64,000 nucleotides of DNA from JBBQWS01 sp038210415 (GCA_038210415.1 JBBQWS010000010.1:1-64000); one strand, 5' to 3'; shown: positions 50,392 to 59,916, numbered from the stretch's first letter. Notes: generated from the letters alone by a model not told the origin. A program made the numbers and translations.

Positions 50392-51489
50392 TTAGGAGAT
50401 CGCTGCGACCGAGGCGCGGACCTTGGCGATCAGGCTCGCCGGCACCGGCGCGTAGCCGAGATCGGTGAGCTTCGCCTGACCGTCCGCGCTGGCCGTGTAG
50501 GTGAGGAAGGCCTTCGTGACGTCGAGGTCGGCGCCGGTCAGACCTTTCTCGCACACGATCTCGTACGTCACCAGGACGATCGGGTAGGCACCCGGGGATT
50601 TCTCCGCGTAGTCGAGCTTGAGCGTCAGGTCGTTGCCGGTGCCGGTCAGCGTCGCTGCTTCGAGAGCCTTGCCGGCACTCTCGGGGCTCAGCGTGACGGC
50701 GCCGCCACCGTTGTCGATCTGCGCGACGCCGAGGCCACCCTCCTTGGTGAAGGAGAACTCGATGTAGCCGATGGAGTTCTCGGTGCTCTTCAGCGAGGAC
50801 GCGACGCCGTCGGAGCCCTTCGCGCCCTGCCCGCCGGGAGCCTTCCAGTCCTTCGAGTGGTCGAACGTCCAGGTGCCGCCGCTGGCCGCGGTGAGGTACT
50901 TGGTGAAGTTGTCGGTGGTACCGGACGTGTCCGAGCGGTGGAACTGCGCGATGGTCGCGCTGGGCAGGGTGGCGCTCGGGTTGAGCGCCTTGATCGCCGG
51001 GTCGTCCCACTTGGTGATCTGGTTCGCAAAGATCTTCGCGAGGACCGAGGGAGTCAGGACGAGGCCGGTGAGGCCCTTGACGTTGTACGCGATCGCGACC
51101 GGGCCGACCACCATCGGGATGTTGATCGCCTTGCCGGTCTTGCAGCGGGCGTCGGCCGGGGTCTGCTCGACGTCCGGCTTGAGGGCCGAGTCGGAGCCGG
51201 CGAACGCGACGAGCCCCTTGATGAAGTCCTGGATGCCTGCGCCGGAGCCCGAGGGGGAGTATTCGATCGTGGCGCCGGGGCAGGCGGTCTGGAACGCGGT
51301 CGTCCAGGCGCTGAAGGCGTTCTTCTGCGCGCTGGAGCCTGAGGCTTTGATGGAGCCCGTCTTGCAGGCGATGGTCGAGGTGCCGGCGGAAGTGCCGGGC
51401 GCGGGCGTGTTGTCGGAGCCGCAAGCCGTGAGCGCGAGCGTGGCGGCTAGGGCGACACCTACCAGGCTGCCAAAGCGGGTGATCTTCAC
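50392..51489 (-). CDS. pstS: Phosphate-binding lipoprotein PstS
   Basis: 365 aa, GTG start with GAGGAGG 10 nt upstream. Lipobox LTAC (Cys23). PstS fold with phosphate-binding SGSSAQKNAF, SPSGSGAGIQDFIKG and SDTSGTTDNF segments. First gene of pstSCAB, expressed from a PhoP-type promoter (PHO box at 51592-51613). Confidence 0.96.
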   Translation of the reverse strand: MKITRFGSLVGVALAATLALTACGSDNTPAPGTSAGTSTIACKTGSIKASGSSAQKNAFSAWTTAFQTACPGATIEYSPSGSGAGIQDFIKGLVAFAGSDSALKPDVEQTPADARCKTGKAINIPMVVGPVAIAYNVKGLTGLVLTPSVLAKIFANQITKWDDPAIKALNPSATLPSATIAQFHRSDTSGTTDNFTKYLTAASGGTWTFDHSKDWKAPGGQGAKGSDGVASSLKSTENSIGYIEFSFTKEGGLGVAQIDNGGGAVTLSPESAGKALEAATLTGTGNDLTLKLDYAEKSPGAYPIVLVTYEIVCEKGLTGADLDVTKAFLTYTASADGQAKLTDLGYAPVPASLIAKVRASVAAIS

Positions 51490-51591
51490 CGGGTGAATCC
51501 CTCCTCAAGGCGGTCTGTGGCCCGTGCCTCAGCCGCCAGCGACGTACTGACGATCCCGACGCTAGGCAGTCCAGGTGACCGGATGGGCGGG

Positions 51592-51613
51592 CCTAGATGA
51601 ACGGAAGATGAAC
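51592..51613 (-). promoter_or_regulatory. PHO box of the pstSCAB operon
   Basis: On the minus strand GTTCATCTTCC-GTTCATCTAGG, two 11-bp direct repeats matching the actinobacterial PhoP consensus (GTTCACC-like heptamer every 11 bp). A TAGCGT -10 lies 30 bp downstream (51557-51562), the correct arrangement for PhoP activation under phosphate limitation. Confidence 0.8.
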
Positions 51614-51688
51614 TGAGGTTCTCGAACAACGGAAGAGACGCTGACCTCGGTGCGACGCCCGGGTGAAGTCGGGGGGTCAGGGCATCGT

Positions 51689-52591
51689 CTAGGGCCGATG
51701 CCGCTCCACCGCGAGGATCGCCGGGTGCTTGCGGTCAAGGTCGCGGTGCAGCACCAGGAAGCCGCCGGGTCGCAGCTGGCGGGGCAGCGACTGCCCGGGG
51801 CCGAGCAGGGCGCCGATCAGGTCCGGCAGGACGGGGCGGTGGCTGCAGACCACCAGTGAGCCCGGCTCGCGGAGCAGCTGGGCGGAGCGGCGCCGGCTTC
51901 GACCAGGGGTGGCGGCATGGTCGGTCTCGGAGAACAACGGCTCCAGCGCGACCAACAGGCCATTGGCGTCGGCGAAGGGCCCCACCGTGTCCAGGCAACG
52001 TCGCGCCGGCGAGCTGACCGCTGCGTCGACCCCGAAGGCCGAGAGCAGAGACACGAGCCGTTTGGCCTCCGCCCGGCCTCGGCGGTCCAGCGGCCGGTCG
52101 TCGTCGGGTCCGGACCAGACCGCGCGCTTGACCGCCTTGGCGTGGCGCAGGACGGCCAGCGGGGTGGTGCGGAGCGGTCCGTTGACGAAGTCGGCCAGCA
52201 CGCTGGAGTCGTGGCGGTACGAGAGCCGGCTCCGCGCCTCGCCGACTGGCAGCCAGCAGAGCTCGCTGATCTCGTCGTCGGGGACGTGGTCGAAGCTTCC
52301 GGTCACTGTGGTCGCCTCGGCGGACCAGTACCGCACGACCTTCGGGACACCCTCCACCGGGTACCGCTGGGTGGCCAGCGGCCGACCCAGGACGACCCGG
52401 TGGCCGGTCTCCTCGAGCACCTCGCGGACAGCGGCGTCGAGCAGGTGCTCGTGCCGTTCGAGCTTGCCCTTGGGCAAGGTCCAGTCGTCGTACCGGGCCC
52501 GTCGGACGAGTGCGATCTCGGGTTCGCGGGCGGGATCCGGCTGGCGCCACAGCAACGTCCCGGCCGCGCGGATCGGCGGTTGGCTGGCCAC
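51689..52591 (-). CDS. mutT1: MutT1-type Nudix hydrolase fused to a histidine phosphatase domain
   Basis: 300 aa. Nudix box at 42-64 (G42, E48, R56 E57, E60 E61, G63) in the N-terminal half, and a SixA-like histidine phosphatase in the C-terminal half with LRHAKAVKR (Arg148-His149). This is the mycobacterial MutT1 architecture that hydrolyses diadenosine polyphosphates and 8-oxo-(d)GTP. It lies 3 bp from the CYTH-CHAD gene in the polyphosphate cluster. Confidence 0.92.
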   Translation of the reverse strand: MASQPPIRAAGTLLWRQPDPAREPEIALVRRARYDDWTLPKGKLERHEHLLDAAVREVLEETGHRVVLGRPLATQRYPVEGVPKVVRYWSAEATTVTGSFDHVPDDEISELCWLPVGEARSRLSYRHDSSVLADFVNGPLRTTPLAVLRHAKAVKRAVWSGPDDDRPLDRRGRAEAKRLVSLLSAFGVDAAVSSPARRCLDTVGPFADANGLLVALEPLFSETDHAATPGRSRRRSAQLLREPGSLVVCSHRPVLPDLIGALLGPGQSLPRQLRPGGFLVLHRDLDRKHPAILAVERHRP

Positions 52592-52594
52592 CGG

Positions 52595-54229
52595 TCAGCG
52601 CTTCTCGTCGAGCTTCTCGTCGAGCCAGGCGCGATGCCGGCGCCGGGAAACCTCCGGCCACGCGGCTATGAACCCGGCTCGGGCGGTGGCGACGGCTGCG
52701 CGTTCGTGCTCGTGCAGCAGGCCCAGCACGAACCCGGTGGTGCCGGTGACCCGGCGCCCCGCAGCGAGCCGGCGGGTCGTCTCGGCGGCGATGACGGCGT
52801 CCTGGTGCTCGCCGAGCTGCTCGGTGACGAGCTCGAGGTTCCTCGAGAACGCCTTGGCCCGGGCTCCGAACACCGGGACGAGAGCCTCGGTCGCGTACCG
52901 CACGCGCTTGGCGGCGATCCGCGCCTCGTGCCAGTCGTCGTCGGCCCCCAGCGGGTCCAGCAACCGGACGTCGCGCTCCAGCCTGCGCCAGGCCTTGCGG
53001 ACCAGGGGCGGCAGCGCGTCGCGGCAACTGGCGCCCGCAGCGTCGCTGAGTCGCGGTCGCACCGCCGCGTCGACGAGGGCGTCGAGCAGGGCGAGGTAGC
53101 GGTCAGAGGTCATCGCGGCATCGACCTCGGCCCGCGCGTTGGCCCGCTCGTCGTCGAAGGCCCGGCGCACCACCGAGGCGGCCGCCTCGAGGTCGCGCGG
53201 GTCCGTGTGGTCGACTCCCGCTCGGCTCAGGCGCCCGCTGCGAGCGGGCGGTCCGACGGTGGGCAGCGCAGCGAGGTCGCGCAGCAGCCGGTCCTCGAGC
53301 ACCTCGCGGTCGCGTACGGCGCCAAGCTCAGCGGCGATCCAGCCGAGCTCGGCGCGAAGGCCGTTCGCCCACTCGGCGTCGGCCAGGGGTCGGAACACCT
53401 GCAGGCCGCTGCGCAGCCGGCGAGCGGCGACCCGCAGCTGGTGGACGGAGTCAGGCAGGTCGCGGCGCACCCGCAGGTCCTGGTCGACGAAGGCCCGCAC
53501 GTGTCGGGCGAGATGGGCCTGCAGGGCCCGTGCGGCGGGATCCTTGGGTCGGACGTGCTCGGGCTCGGTGACGTCGGGGGGTGCCGTGGCGAGAGGGCCC
53601 AGGGCCCGGGCCGCCTTCGACGTCAGCCCTCCCGCGACGGCTCCGGACTGCACGAGGGCGGCCACGATCGACTCGACCTCGGCGGTGGTGCCCTCGCGCA
53701 GCTCGACCTCGAGCTCGCGGAACCTGGTCACCACCTGCGGCCCGTCCAGCACTGAGACCGAGTCGTCGGTCAGCTCGGCCACGAGCCGGCCGTCGGTGGC
53801 AGCCAGGACGTACGGTGTGCGATCGGTGCGCAGGGTGGCGACGGGTTCGACCGCCGCTCCGCGGGTGTGGCCGAGCACCAGGTCGAGAAGCTCCTGAGGG
53901 GGTTCGGCGCGCGGTGCCGCGTCGAGGGGCAGCCGGATCTCGTCGCGGACCACCGCTCCGCCGCCGTGCGAGCGGTCGGCCGGGAGCTTGAGGTGCCAGC
54001 CGGCGTCCGCCTCGGTGCTGCCGCCCTCGCGCCGGCGCAACGTGATCCCGGACCGGGCCAGCCGCAGCGTGGCGGTGTCGTAGTACGTGGCCATGAGGAC
54101 GATCGTCGGTTCTGCGGCGACCGCGGCGACCGCGGCGGGGCGGTCGGCGGTGACGGCCGCAAGATCGGGCAGCTGGTACAGGCCGTGGACCCGAAGCTTG
54201 TGCTCGACCTCCCGCTCGGTCGTGCTCAC
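52595..54229 (-). CDS. CYTH and CHAD domain protein
   Basis: 544 aa from the GTG at 54229, overlapping the ppk stop (GTGA). N-terminal CYTH (triphosphate tunnel) domain opens with the ExExK signature EVEHK; residues ~230-520 are a CHAD domain, rich in conserved His, Arg and Lys (HQLRVAARRLRSGLQVF, DWHEARIAAKRVRYATEAL). CYTH acts on triphosphorylated substrates such as PPPi; CHAD binds polyphosphate. Coupling to ppk fits a polyphosphate-handling role. Confidence 0.93.
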   Translation of the reverse strand: MSTTEREVEHKLRVHGLYQLPDLAAVTADRPAAVAAVAAEPTIVLMATYYDTATLRLARSGITLRRREGGSTEADAGWHLKLPADRSHGGGAVVRDEIRLPLDAAPRAEPPQELLDLVLGHTRGAAVEPVATLRTDRTPYVLAATDGRLVAELTDDSVSVLDGPQVVTRFRELEVELREGTTAEVESIVAALVQSGAVAGGLTSKAARALGPLATAPPDVTEPEHVRPKDPAARALQAHLARHVRAFVDQDLRVRRDLPDSVHQLRVAARRLRSGLQVFRPLADAEWANGLRAELGWIAAELGAVRDREVLEDRLLRDLAALPTVGPPARSGRLSRAGVDHTDPRDLEAAASVVRRAFDDERANARAEVDAAMTSDRYLALLDALVDAAVRPRLSDAAGASCRDALPPLVRKAWRRLERDVRLLDPLGADDDWHEARIAAKRVRYATEALVPVFGARAKAFSRNLELVTEQLGEHQDAVIAAETTRRLAAGRRVTGTTGFVLGLLHEHERAAVATARAGFIAAWPEVSRRRHRAWLDEKLDEKR

Positions 54230-56349
54230 ACGGGGCCGCCCCGACGTTGCCTTGTTGCGATGAGGTGGGCCTGGATGTCGAGCAGGGGCTCGCCGTCGGC
54301 GTCGTGGGCGTGCCGTACCCAGGTGCCGTCGGGCTGCAGGTGCCACGACGACGTGCCCGGGTCGAAGCCGAGGTCGAGCAGGGCGCCGAGCTCGCTGACG
54401 TGGCGCGGGGCTACGAGCCGGACCAGCGCCTCGACCCGCCGGTCGAGGTTGCGGTGCATGAGGTCGGCGCTGCCGATCCAGGCCTCCGCGGTGTCGCCGA
54501 CGCCGAACCAGTACAGGCGGGAGTGCTCGAGGAACCGGCCCAGGATGCTGCGGACCCGGATGGTCTCGGACACCCCTGGGATGCCGGGCCGCAGCGCGCA
54601 GATGCCGCGCACCCAGATCTCGACTGGGACCCCGGCCGTGGAGGCGCGGTAGAGCGCGTCGATGATCGCCTCGTCGACGATGGAGTTGACCTTGAACCGG
54701 ATCAGTGCGGGCTCGCCGGCCCGGTGCCGCTCGACCTCGCGCTCGATCCGTTCGAGCAGCCCGGTGCGCACCGAGTTCGGCGCTACGAGCAGCCGGGCGT
54801 AGTCGGTGTTCATCGAGTAGCCGGACAGCACGTTGAACAGGTCGGCGACGTCGGCCCCGACCTCGGGGTCGGCGGTGAGCAGGCCGAGGTCTTCGTACAA
54901 CCGGGCGGTCTTCGGGTGGTAGTTGCCGGTGCCGATGTGGGCGTACCGGCGGATGCCGTCGCCCTCCTGCCGGACGACCAGGCTGAGCTTGCAGTGCGTC
55001 TTGAGGCCGACCAGGCCGTAGACGACGTGGCAGCCGGCCTCCTCGAGCTTGCGCACCTGCTTGATGTTGGCGCCCTCGTCGAACCTGGCCTTGATCTCGA
55101 CGAGGACCAGCACCTGCTTGCCCATCTCGGCAGCCTCGATCAGGGCCTCGACGATGGAGGAGTCGATGCTCGTCCGGTACAGCGTCTGTTTGATCGCGAG
55201 GACGTCAGGGTCGACTGCTGCCTGCTCCAAGAACGCCTGAACCGAGGTCGAGAAGGAGTCGTACGGGTGGTGCAGCAGCACGTCGTGATCGCGGATGGCG
55301 GCGAGGATGTCGGCGGCGCTCGCCGACTCGAACTCGGCCAGCTCGCGACTCGTACGCGGCAGGAAGGCCGGGTCCTTCAGCTCGGGTCGGTCGAGCCTGA
55401 GCAGCCCCATCAGGCCGGTGAGGTCGAGCGGGCCGGGCAGCGAGAACACCTCGCCCGGGCTGACGCCGAGCTCGCGCACCAGCAGGTCGAGCACGTGCGG
55501 GTCGACCGTCTCCTCGACCTCCAGCCGGACGGGTGGGCCGAAGCGTCGGCGCATGAGCTCGCGCTCCATCGCCTGGAGGAGGTTCTCGGCGTCGTCCTCC
55601 TCCACCTCGACGTCCTCGTTGCGGGTCACGCGAAAAGTGTGGTGCTGCAGGACCTCCATGCCGGGGAACAACTTGTCGAGGTGCGCGGCGATGATGTCCT
55701 CGAGCGGGACGAACCGCTGTTCGCCGAGGGCGTGGAACCGGGGCAGGATCGGCGGCACCTTGACCCGGGCGAAGTGCTCGGTGTCGGTCGTGGGGTTGCG
55801 CACCACCACGGCCAGGTTCAGCGAGAGCCCTGAGATGTACGGGAACGGGTGCGCCGGGTCGACCGCCAGCGGCGTCAGCACCGGGAAGACCTGCTCGTCG
55901 AACAGCCTGGCCGCCTGGGCTCGCTCCCCGACGGTGAGGTCCTGCCAGCGCAGGATCTCGATGCCCTCCTTGTCGAGCGCGGGCAGCACCTCCTCGGCGA
56001 AGACCCGCGCGTGCCGAGCCATCAGGTCGCGGGTGCGGGCCAGGATCGTCTCGAGAACCTCTCGGGGCAGCCCGCCGCTGGCGGCACGCACCGCGATGCC
56101 GGTCGCGATCCGGCGCTTCAGGCCGGCCACCCGGACCATGTAGAACTCGTCGAGGTTGCTGCCGAAGATGGCGAGGAACTTGGCGCGTTCCAGCAGGGGG
56201 ATGCTGCGGTCCTCCGCGAGCTCGAGCACGCGCTGGTTGAACGCCAGCCAGGAGACCTCACGGTCAAGGAACCGGTCAGCGGGCAACGGCGGTTCGGCGA
56301 CCGGAGCCTCGTTCTCTGCGGCGCCTGTGGTCGTGGCGTCGATGGTCAT
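54226..56349 (-). CDS. ppk1: Polyphosphate kinase 1
   Basis: 707 aa. Ppk1 domains in order: N-terminal helical (SWLAFNQRVLELAEDRSIPLLERAKF), head, and two phospholipase D-like C-terminal domains with the autophosphorylated His region (YAHIGTGNYHPKTARLYEDLGLLTAD) and the RGICALRPGIPGVSETIRVRSILGRFLEHSR segment. Polymerises the gamma-phosphate of ATP. First gene of ppk-CYTH/CHAD-mutT1. Confidence 0.97.
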   Translation of the reverse strand: MTIDATTTGAAENEAPVAEPPLPADRFLDREVSWLAFNQRVLELAEDRSIPLLERAKFLAIFGSNLDEFYMVRVAGLKRRIATGIAVRAASGGLPREVLETILARTRDLMARHARVFAEEVLPALDKEGIEILRWQDLTVGERAQAARLFDEQVFPVLTPLAVDPAHPFPYISGLSLNLAVVVRNPTTDTEHFARVKVPPILPRFHALGEQRFVPLEDIIAAHLDKLFPGMEVLQHHTFRVTRNEDVEVEEDDAENLLQAMERELMRRRFGPPVRLEVEETVDPHVLDLLVRELGVSPGEVFSLPGPLDLTGLMGLLRLDRPELKDPAFLPRTSRELAEFESASAADILAAIRDHDVLLHHPYDSFSTSVQAFLEQAAVDPDVLAIKQTLYRTSIDSSIVEALIEAAEMGKQVLVLVEIKARFDEGANIKQVRKLEEAGCHVVYGLVGLKTHCKLSLVVRQEGDGIRRYAHIGTGNYHPKTARLYEDLGLLTADPEVGADVADLFNVLSGYSMNTDYARLLVAPNSVRTGLLERIEREVERHRAGEPALIRFKVNSIVDEAIIDALYRASTAGVPVEIWVRGICALRPGIPGVSETIRVRSILGRFLEHSRLYWFGVGDTAEAWIGSADLMHRNLDRRVEALVRLVAPRHVSELGALLDLGFDPGTSSWHLQPDGTWVRHAHDADGEPLLDIQAHLIATRQRRGGPV

Positions 56350-56383
56350 GGGCCCATCCTCACACTTCCAGGTGAACCGGGCT

Positions 56384-57412
56384 TCACGTACGGAACATCA
56401 CGTCGGTGTCCCAGCGCGTGAACCCGAGGTCGGTGTACAGCCGGATCGCCGCGACGTTGTCGGCATCCACGTACAGCATCGCCTCGCCCAGCCCGATCGA
56501 ACGCAGGTGGCGCAGGCCGATCAGCGTGAGAGCTCGACCGAGCCCGTGGCCTTGTTCCTGGGGGTGCACACCGACGACGTAGACCTCTCCCATGGGTTCG
56601 TGACCGTGGGTGTCGTGGGTGTGCGGGCCGAGGCCCTCGTGGGCGTGCACGTGGTCGGTGCCGTCCGGACGCGCGTGCTCGGTACCGCCGTGGACCTTCG
56701 TCCAGTGGAAGCCGACGAGCTGCTCGGCGTCGCCCGCCTGCCGGCTCGCGAGGAAGAAACCGGCCGCGTCGAACCAGGGTTCGTCGATGCGGCGGCGCAG
56801 GTCGGAGCGGGTCCAGCTGCCCTGCTCTGGGTGATGGGCGAACGCGAGAGCGTTCAGCTCGAGCCAGGCCCGGTCGTCGACCCCGGGCCGGAAGGTGCGG
56901 ATCGTGACTCCCCGGCCGATGGCCGGTGCGGGAAGAGGGGCGAAGAGCGACCGTCGCATCTGCCACAGCGCCCGGCTGCGCTCCAAGCCCATGCCCCGGG
57001 CCAGCTCGGTGGCTCCCGCGTGCTCACCGTGCGACCACAACCGGAGCCGGCCGTCGGGTGTCGCTGCGAGCACCTCGGCGACCAGGCGCCGTCCGTAGCC
57101 TCGCCGGCGGTGGGCCGGCGCGATGACGAGCTCGGCGCTGGAGCCCTCGACGACGTCGGTGACGTCGAGGTGGGCGTAGCCGGCGAGCTGGCCGTCGGGG
57201 GCGTACATCAGCAGGTTGCGGACCGGGGCGTCGCCGCCGTGCCGCAGGTGGAGCGCGACGTGCTCGGACAGCGGTCGTACGCCGTCGGCCTCGGTCGCCT
57301 CCTCCAGAAGCAGCGACACCGCCGCGATCTCGTCGGCGTCGAGACGGCCGAGCACCTCGACCCGAGCGGCGGATTCACCACCGGGGCTGGTCGGAACGGG
57401 CTCGGGCGTCAC
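56384..57412 (-). CDS. mshD: Mycothiol synthase
   Basis: 342 aa with two GNAT acetyltransferase domains (residues ~20-150 and ~165-340). RRRGYGRRLV in the first and GVHPQEQGHGLGRALTL in the second bind acetyl-CoA. It acetylates Cys-GlcN-Ins to mycothiol, the major actinobacterial thiol. Residues ~249-278 are a His-rich insertion (H-x-H runs) just before the acetyl-CoA strand. Directly downstream of glnR, a conserved actinobacterial order. Confidence 0.92.
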   Translation of the reverse strand: MTPEPVPTSPGGESAARVEVLGRLDADEIAAVSLLLEEATEADGVRPLSEHVALHLRHGGDAPVRNLLMYAPDGQLAGYAHLDVTDVVEGSSAELVIAPAHRRRGYGRRLVAEVLAATPDGRLRLWSHGEHAGATELARGMGLERSRALWQMRRSLFAPLPAPAIGRGVTIRTFRPGVDDRAWLELNALAFAHHPEQGSWTRSDLRRRIDEPWFDAAGFFLASRQAGDAEQLVGFHWTKVHGGTEHARPDGTDHVHAHEGLGPHTHDTHGHEPMGEVYVVGVHPQEQGHGLGRALTLIGLRHLRSIGLGEAMLYVDADNVAAIRLYTDLGFTRWDTDVMFRT

Positions 57413-57438
57413 GAGCGCAGCGTAGCCGCGCCGGGGGC

Positions 57439-58161
57439 TCAGCCGACTTCCGCAGGCACCCGGTCGTCGGCCGGGGCGTCCGGACGGGGGATGACGAACC
57501 GGTAGCCGACGTTGCGGACGGTGCCGATCAGGGCCTCGTGCTCGACGCCGAGCTTGGCCCGCAGCCTGCGGACGTGGACGTCGACGGTGCGGGTGCCGCC
57601 GTAGTAGTCGTAGCCCCAGACTTCCTGCAGGAGCTGGGCCCGGCTGAACACCCGGCCGGGGTGCTGCGCGAGGTACTTCAGCAGCTCGAACTCCTTGAAC
57701 GTGAGGTCCAGGACCCGGCCGCGGACCCGGGCTGTGTAGGTGGCTTCGTCGATGCTGACGTCACCGGACCGGATCTCGTCGGGGAGGCCGGAGTCGCCGC
57801 CGCGGGCGGCCGCTAGCCGGCCGGTGCAGATGCGAAGCCGCGCCTCGAGCTCGGCGGGTCCGGCAGTCTCGAGGAGCACGTCGTCGACGCCCCACTCGGC
57901 GCTCACCGCGACCATGCCACCCTCCGTGACGATCAGCAGCACGGGCACATCGACGCCGGTGGTGCGGATGAGGCGGGCCAGGCTGCGGATCTGCGGAAGG
58001 TCGCGACGCCCGTCGATCAGCAGTGCGTCGCAGGGCGCCGCGTCCAGCAGAGCCGCGGGTTCGGCCGGAGCGACCCGAACCTGGTGCATGAGCAGACCCA
58101 GCGCGGGCAGGACCTCGGACGAGGGTTGGAGCGCGTTGGTCAGCAGGAGTAGCTGGCTCAC
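57439..58161 (-). CDS. glnR: GlnR-type orphan nitrogen regulator (OmpR family)
   Basis: 240 aa from the GTG at 58161, preceded by GGAAGGA; upstream starts would extend the family N-terminus. The N-terminus LLLLTNALQPSSEVLPALGLLMHQVRVAPAEPAALLDA matches GlnR. The receiver has Asp in LLIDGRRDLPQ but lacks the usual acidic triad and Lys, as in GlnR, which acts without a kinase. Winged helix LTFKEFELLKYLAQHPGRVFSRAQLLQEVWGYDYYGGTRTVDVHVRRLRAKLG. Activates or represses ammonium assimilation genes. Confidence 0.9.
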   Translation of the reverse strand: MSQLLLLTNALQPSSEVLPALGLLMHQVRVAPAEPAALLDAAPCDALLIDGRRDLPQIRSLARLIRTTGVDVPVLLIVTEGGMVAVSAEWGVDDVLLETAGPAELEARLRICTGRLAAARGGDSGLPDEIRSGDVSIDEATYTARVRGRVLDLTFKEFELLKYLAQHPGRVFSRAQLLQEVWGYDYYGGTRTVDVHVRRLRAKLGVEHEALIGTVRNVGYRFVIPRPDAPADDRVPAEVG

Positions 58162-58276
58162 CAGTCGTCCTTCCGCAGGGTCGAGATGGTCCACGCAGCA
58201 AGACTCGCACCGCGCCCGGAAACAGCAAAGGACCCGGTGGCGTCATCGCCCGGATCCCTGGTGCCAGGATAGCCCA

Positions 58277-59059
58277 ATGCGACGGCGGGCGGTCGGCTGG
58301 GTCGAGGAGCGCACCCTGATCACGTCCGACGGGGTGGCCATCTCGGTCGCGTACCGGCCCCGGCTCGGCGGTCCGGTCGAGCCCGCCGACACCCGGGTCT
58401 TCGTCGTGGCGCACGGTTTCTCAGGGTCCTTGTCCGTCCCGACCGTCGAGCGCGTCGCAGCCACGTTGGCCGAGCGCGGTGCGGTGGTCGGCCTCGACTT
58501 CCGTGGCCACGGGCACTCGCAGGGCCGCTCGACCTTGGGCGGCGCGGAGATCTACGACCTCGACGCGGCGGTGCGGTGGGCGCGGCTCCTCGGGCACGAC
58601 CCGGTCACCACCGTGGGCTTCTCCATGGGTGCTGCCATCGCGGTGCGGCACGCGGCGCTGCTCGGCGGGGTCGACTCGGTGGTCAGCGTGAGCGGGCCAA
58701 GCCGCTGGTACTACCGGGGCACTCCGCCGATGCGCCGCCTGCACACCCTGGTCGAACGCCGACCGGGCCGGGTGTTTGCGCGCGTCGTCATGGGCACGAG
58801 AGTGGTCGACCAGGTGAGCGAGCCGCTGCCGGAGGAGCCGCGGGCTGTGGCCGGGCGGATCGCCCCCGTACCCCTGCTCGTGGTGCACGGCGAGCAGGAC
58901 GCCTTCTTTCCCGTTGAGCACGCCCGACAGATCGCCGAGGCACACGGCTCCGCCGACCTGTGGGTCGTTCCCGGGTTCGGACACGCCGAGGCGTCCATCG
59001 ACGAGGCGCTGACCCGTCGCATCGCCCAGTGGGCGAGCAGCCAGGTGCTGGTCCGGTGA
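58277..59059 (+). CDS. Alpha/beta hydrolase
   Basis: 260 aa. Nucleophile elbow GFSMGA (Ser), oxyanion HGFSGS, acid Asp in HGEQDAFF and His in GFGHAE complete the triad. RGHGHSQG is typical of esterase/lysophospholipase-like members. Substrate unknown. Divergent from glnR and coupled by a GTGA overlap to the MoaD-like gene. Confidence 0.85.
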   Translation: MRRRAVGWVEERTLITSDGVAISVAYRPRLGGPVEPADTRVFVVAHGFSGSLSVPTVERVAATLAERGAVVGLDFRGHGHSQGRSTLGGAEIYDLDAAVRWARLLGHDPVTTVGFSMGAAIAVRHAALLGGVDSVVSVSGPSRWYYRGTPPMRRLHTLVERRPGRVFARVVMGTRVVDQVSEPLPEEPRAVAGRIAPVPLLVVHGEQDAFFPVEHARQIAEAHGSADLWVVPGFGHAEASIDEALTRRIAQWASSQVLVR

Positions 59060-59325
59060 CCGTCACCCTGCGGTACTGGGCGGCGGCGAAGGAGGCCGCC
59101 GGAGTGGCTGAGGAGGAGTACGCCGACGTCGCCGAGCTGGCCTGCCTGCTCGCGGCGGCGACCACCCTGCACCTGACCCGGTCCGGTGACGACCGGCTGG
59201 CCCGAGTGCTGACCCGTTGCTCGTTCCTCGTCGACGGCCACCCGGTCGGTCTGCGGCCGCACGCAACAGTGCCGCTGCCGGATGGGTCGGTCGTCGAGGC
59301 ACTACCCCCCTTCGCCGGCGGCTGA
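59056..59325 (+). CDS. MoaD/ThiS-family sulfur carrier protein
   Basis: 89 aa, GTG start within the previous stop. Beta-grasp fold (VTLRYWAAAKEAAGV...LADG-type turns) ending in the diagnostic double glycine FAGG, where a thiocarboxylate is formed. Could serve molybdopterin or another sulfur-transfer route; the following thioredoxin and sulfurtransferase genes suit sulfur handling. No E1-like partner is nearby. Confidence 0.87.
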   Translation: MTVTLRYWAAAKEAAGVAEEEYADVAELACLLAAATTLHLTRSGDDRLARVLTRCSFLVDGHPVGLRPHATVPLPDGSVVEALPPFAGG

Positions 59326-59390
59326 CCCCGAGTTCTGGTGAACAACCCGGGGGAGGGAATCCTGGGGGTGGTGTGGCCGTTGGCGCTGGT

Positions 59391-59846
59391 ATGCGCTCAG
59401 GGTTGTCCGTTCTCGTCGTCGTGCTGGTCCTGGCGACGGCGTTCGGGCTGTGGCGTCGCGTCACCGACGGCCGGATCCGGGGGATCAAGGGCTCGCCGGC
59501 TCCGGGGACCGAGGGTGAGGTTCCCGTGCGCGAGCCCGAGTTCACGGCCGCCGACCTCGGGGTGCCGCTGGGCGAGCGGGCCACGCTGGTCCAGTTCTCG
59601 ACAGCCTTCTGCCAGCCGTGCCGGGCCACGCGCCGGCTGCTGGACGAGGTGGCCACCCACCTCGAGGGCGTGACCCATGTCGAGATCGACGCCGAGCACC
59701 ACCTCGGCCTGGTCCGCCGGCTGGACGTGCGGCGCACGCCGACCGTGTTCGTGCTCGACGGCACCGGCGTGATCGTGCAGCGCGCCGTGGGCCAGCCCCG
59801 CAAGGCGGACGTCATCGCGGCGCTCGGCGAGGCGATTCCCGGATGA
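59391..59846 (+). CDS. Membrane-anchored thioredoxin-like protein
   Basis: 151 aa from the ATG at 59391. One N-terminal membrane helix (residues 5-21), then a thioredoxin fold with active site C74-QP-C77 in STAFCQPCRATRR and the cis-Pro region RRTPTVFVLDG. The domain would face outside if the helix acts as signal anchor; the RR after it could also keep it in. Reduces or forms disulfides. Confidence 0.85.
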   Translation: MRSGLSVLVVVLVLATAFGLWRRVTDGRIRGIKGSPAPGTEGEVPVREPEFTAADLGVPLGERATLVQFSTAFCQPCRATRRLLDEVATHLEGVTHVEIDAEHHLGLVRRLDVRRTPTVFVLDGTGVIVQRAVGQPRKADVIAALGEAIPG

Positions 59847-59916
59847 GCCGCCGGCCGGGCGTGAGATCCGGGTCCCATCATCTGGACGACCTCGTGACGC
59901 CGACAACGGCGTGCCC

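Noticed and set aside
58265..58276. Leaderless -10 (CAGGAT) for the alpha/beta hydrolase gene
   Set aside because: The hexamer lacks the initial T of the TANNNT pattern used by the other genes; evidence too weak.
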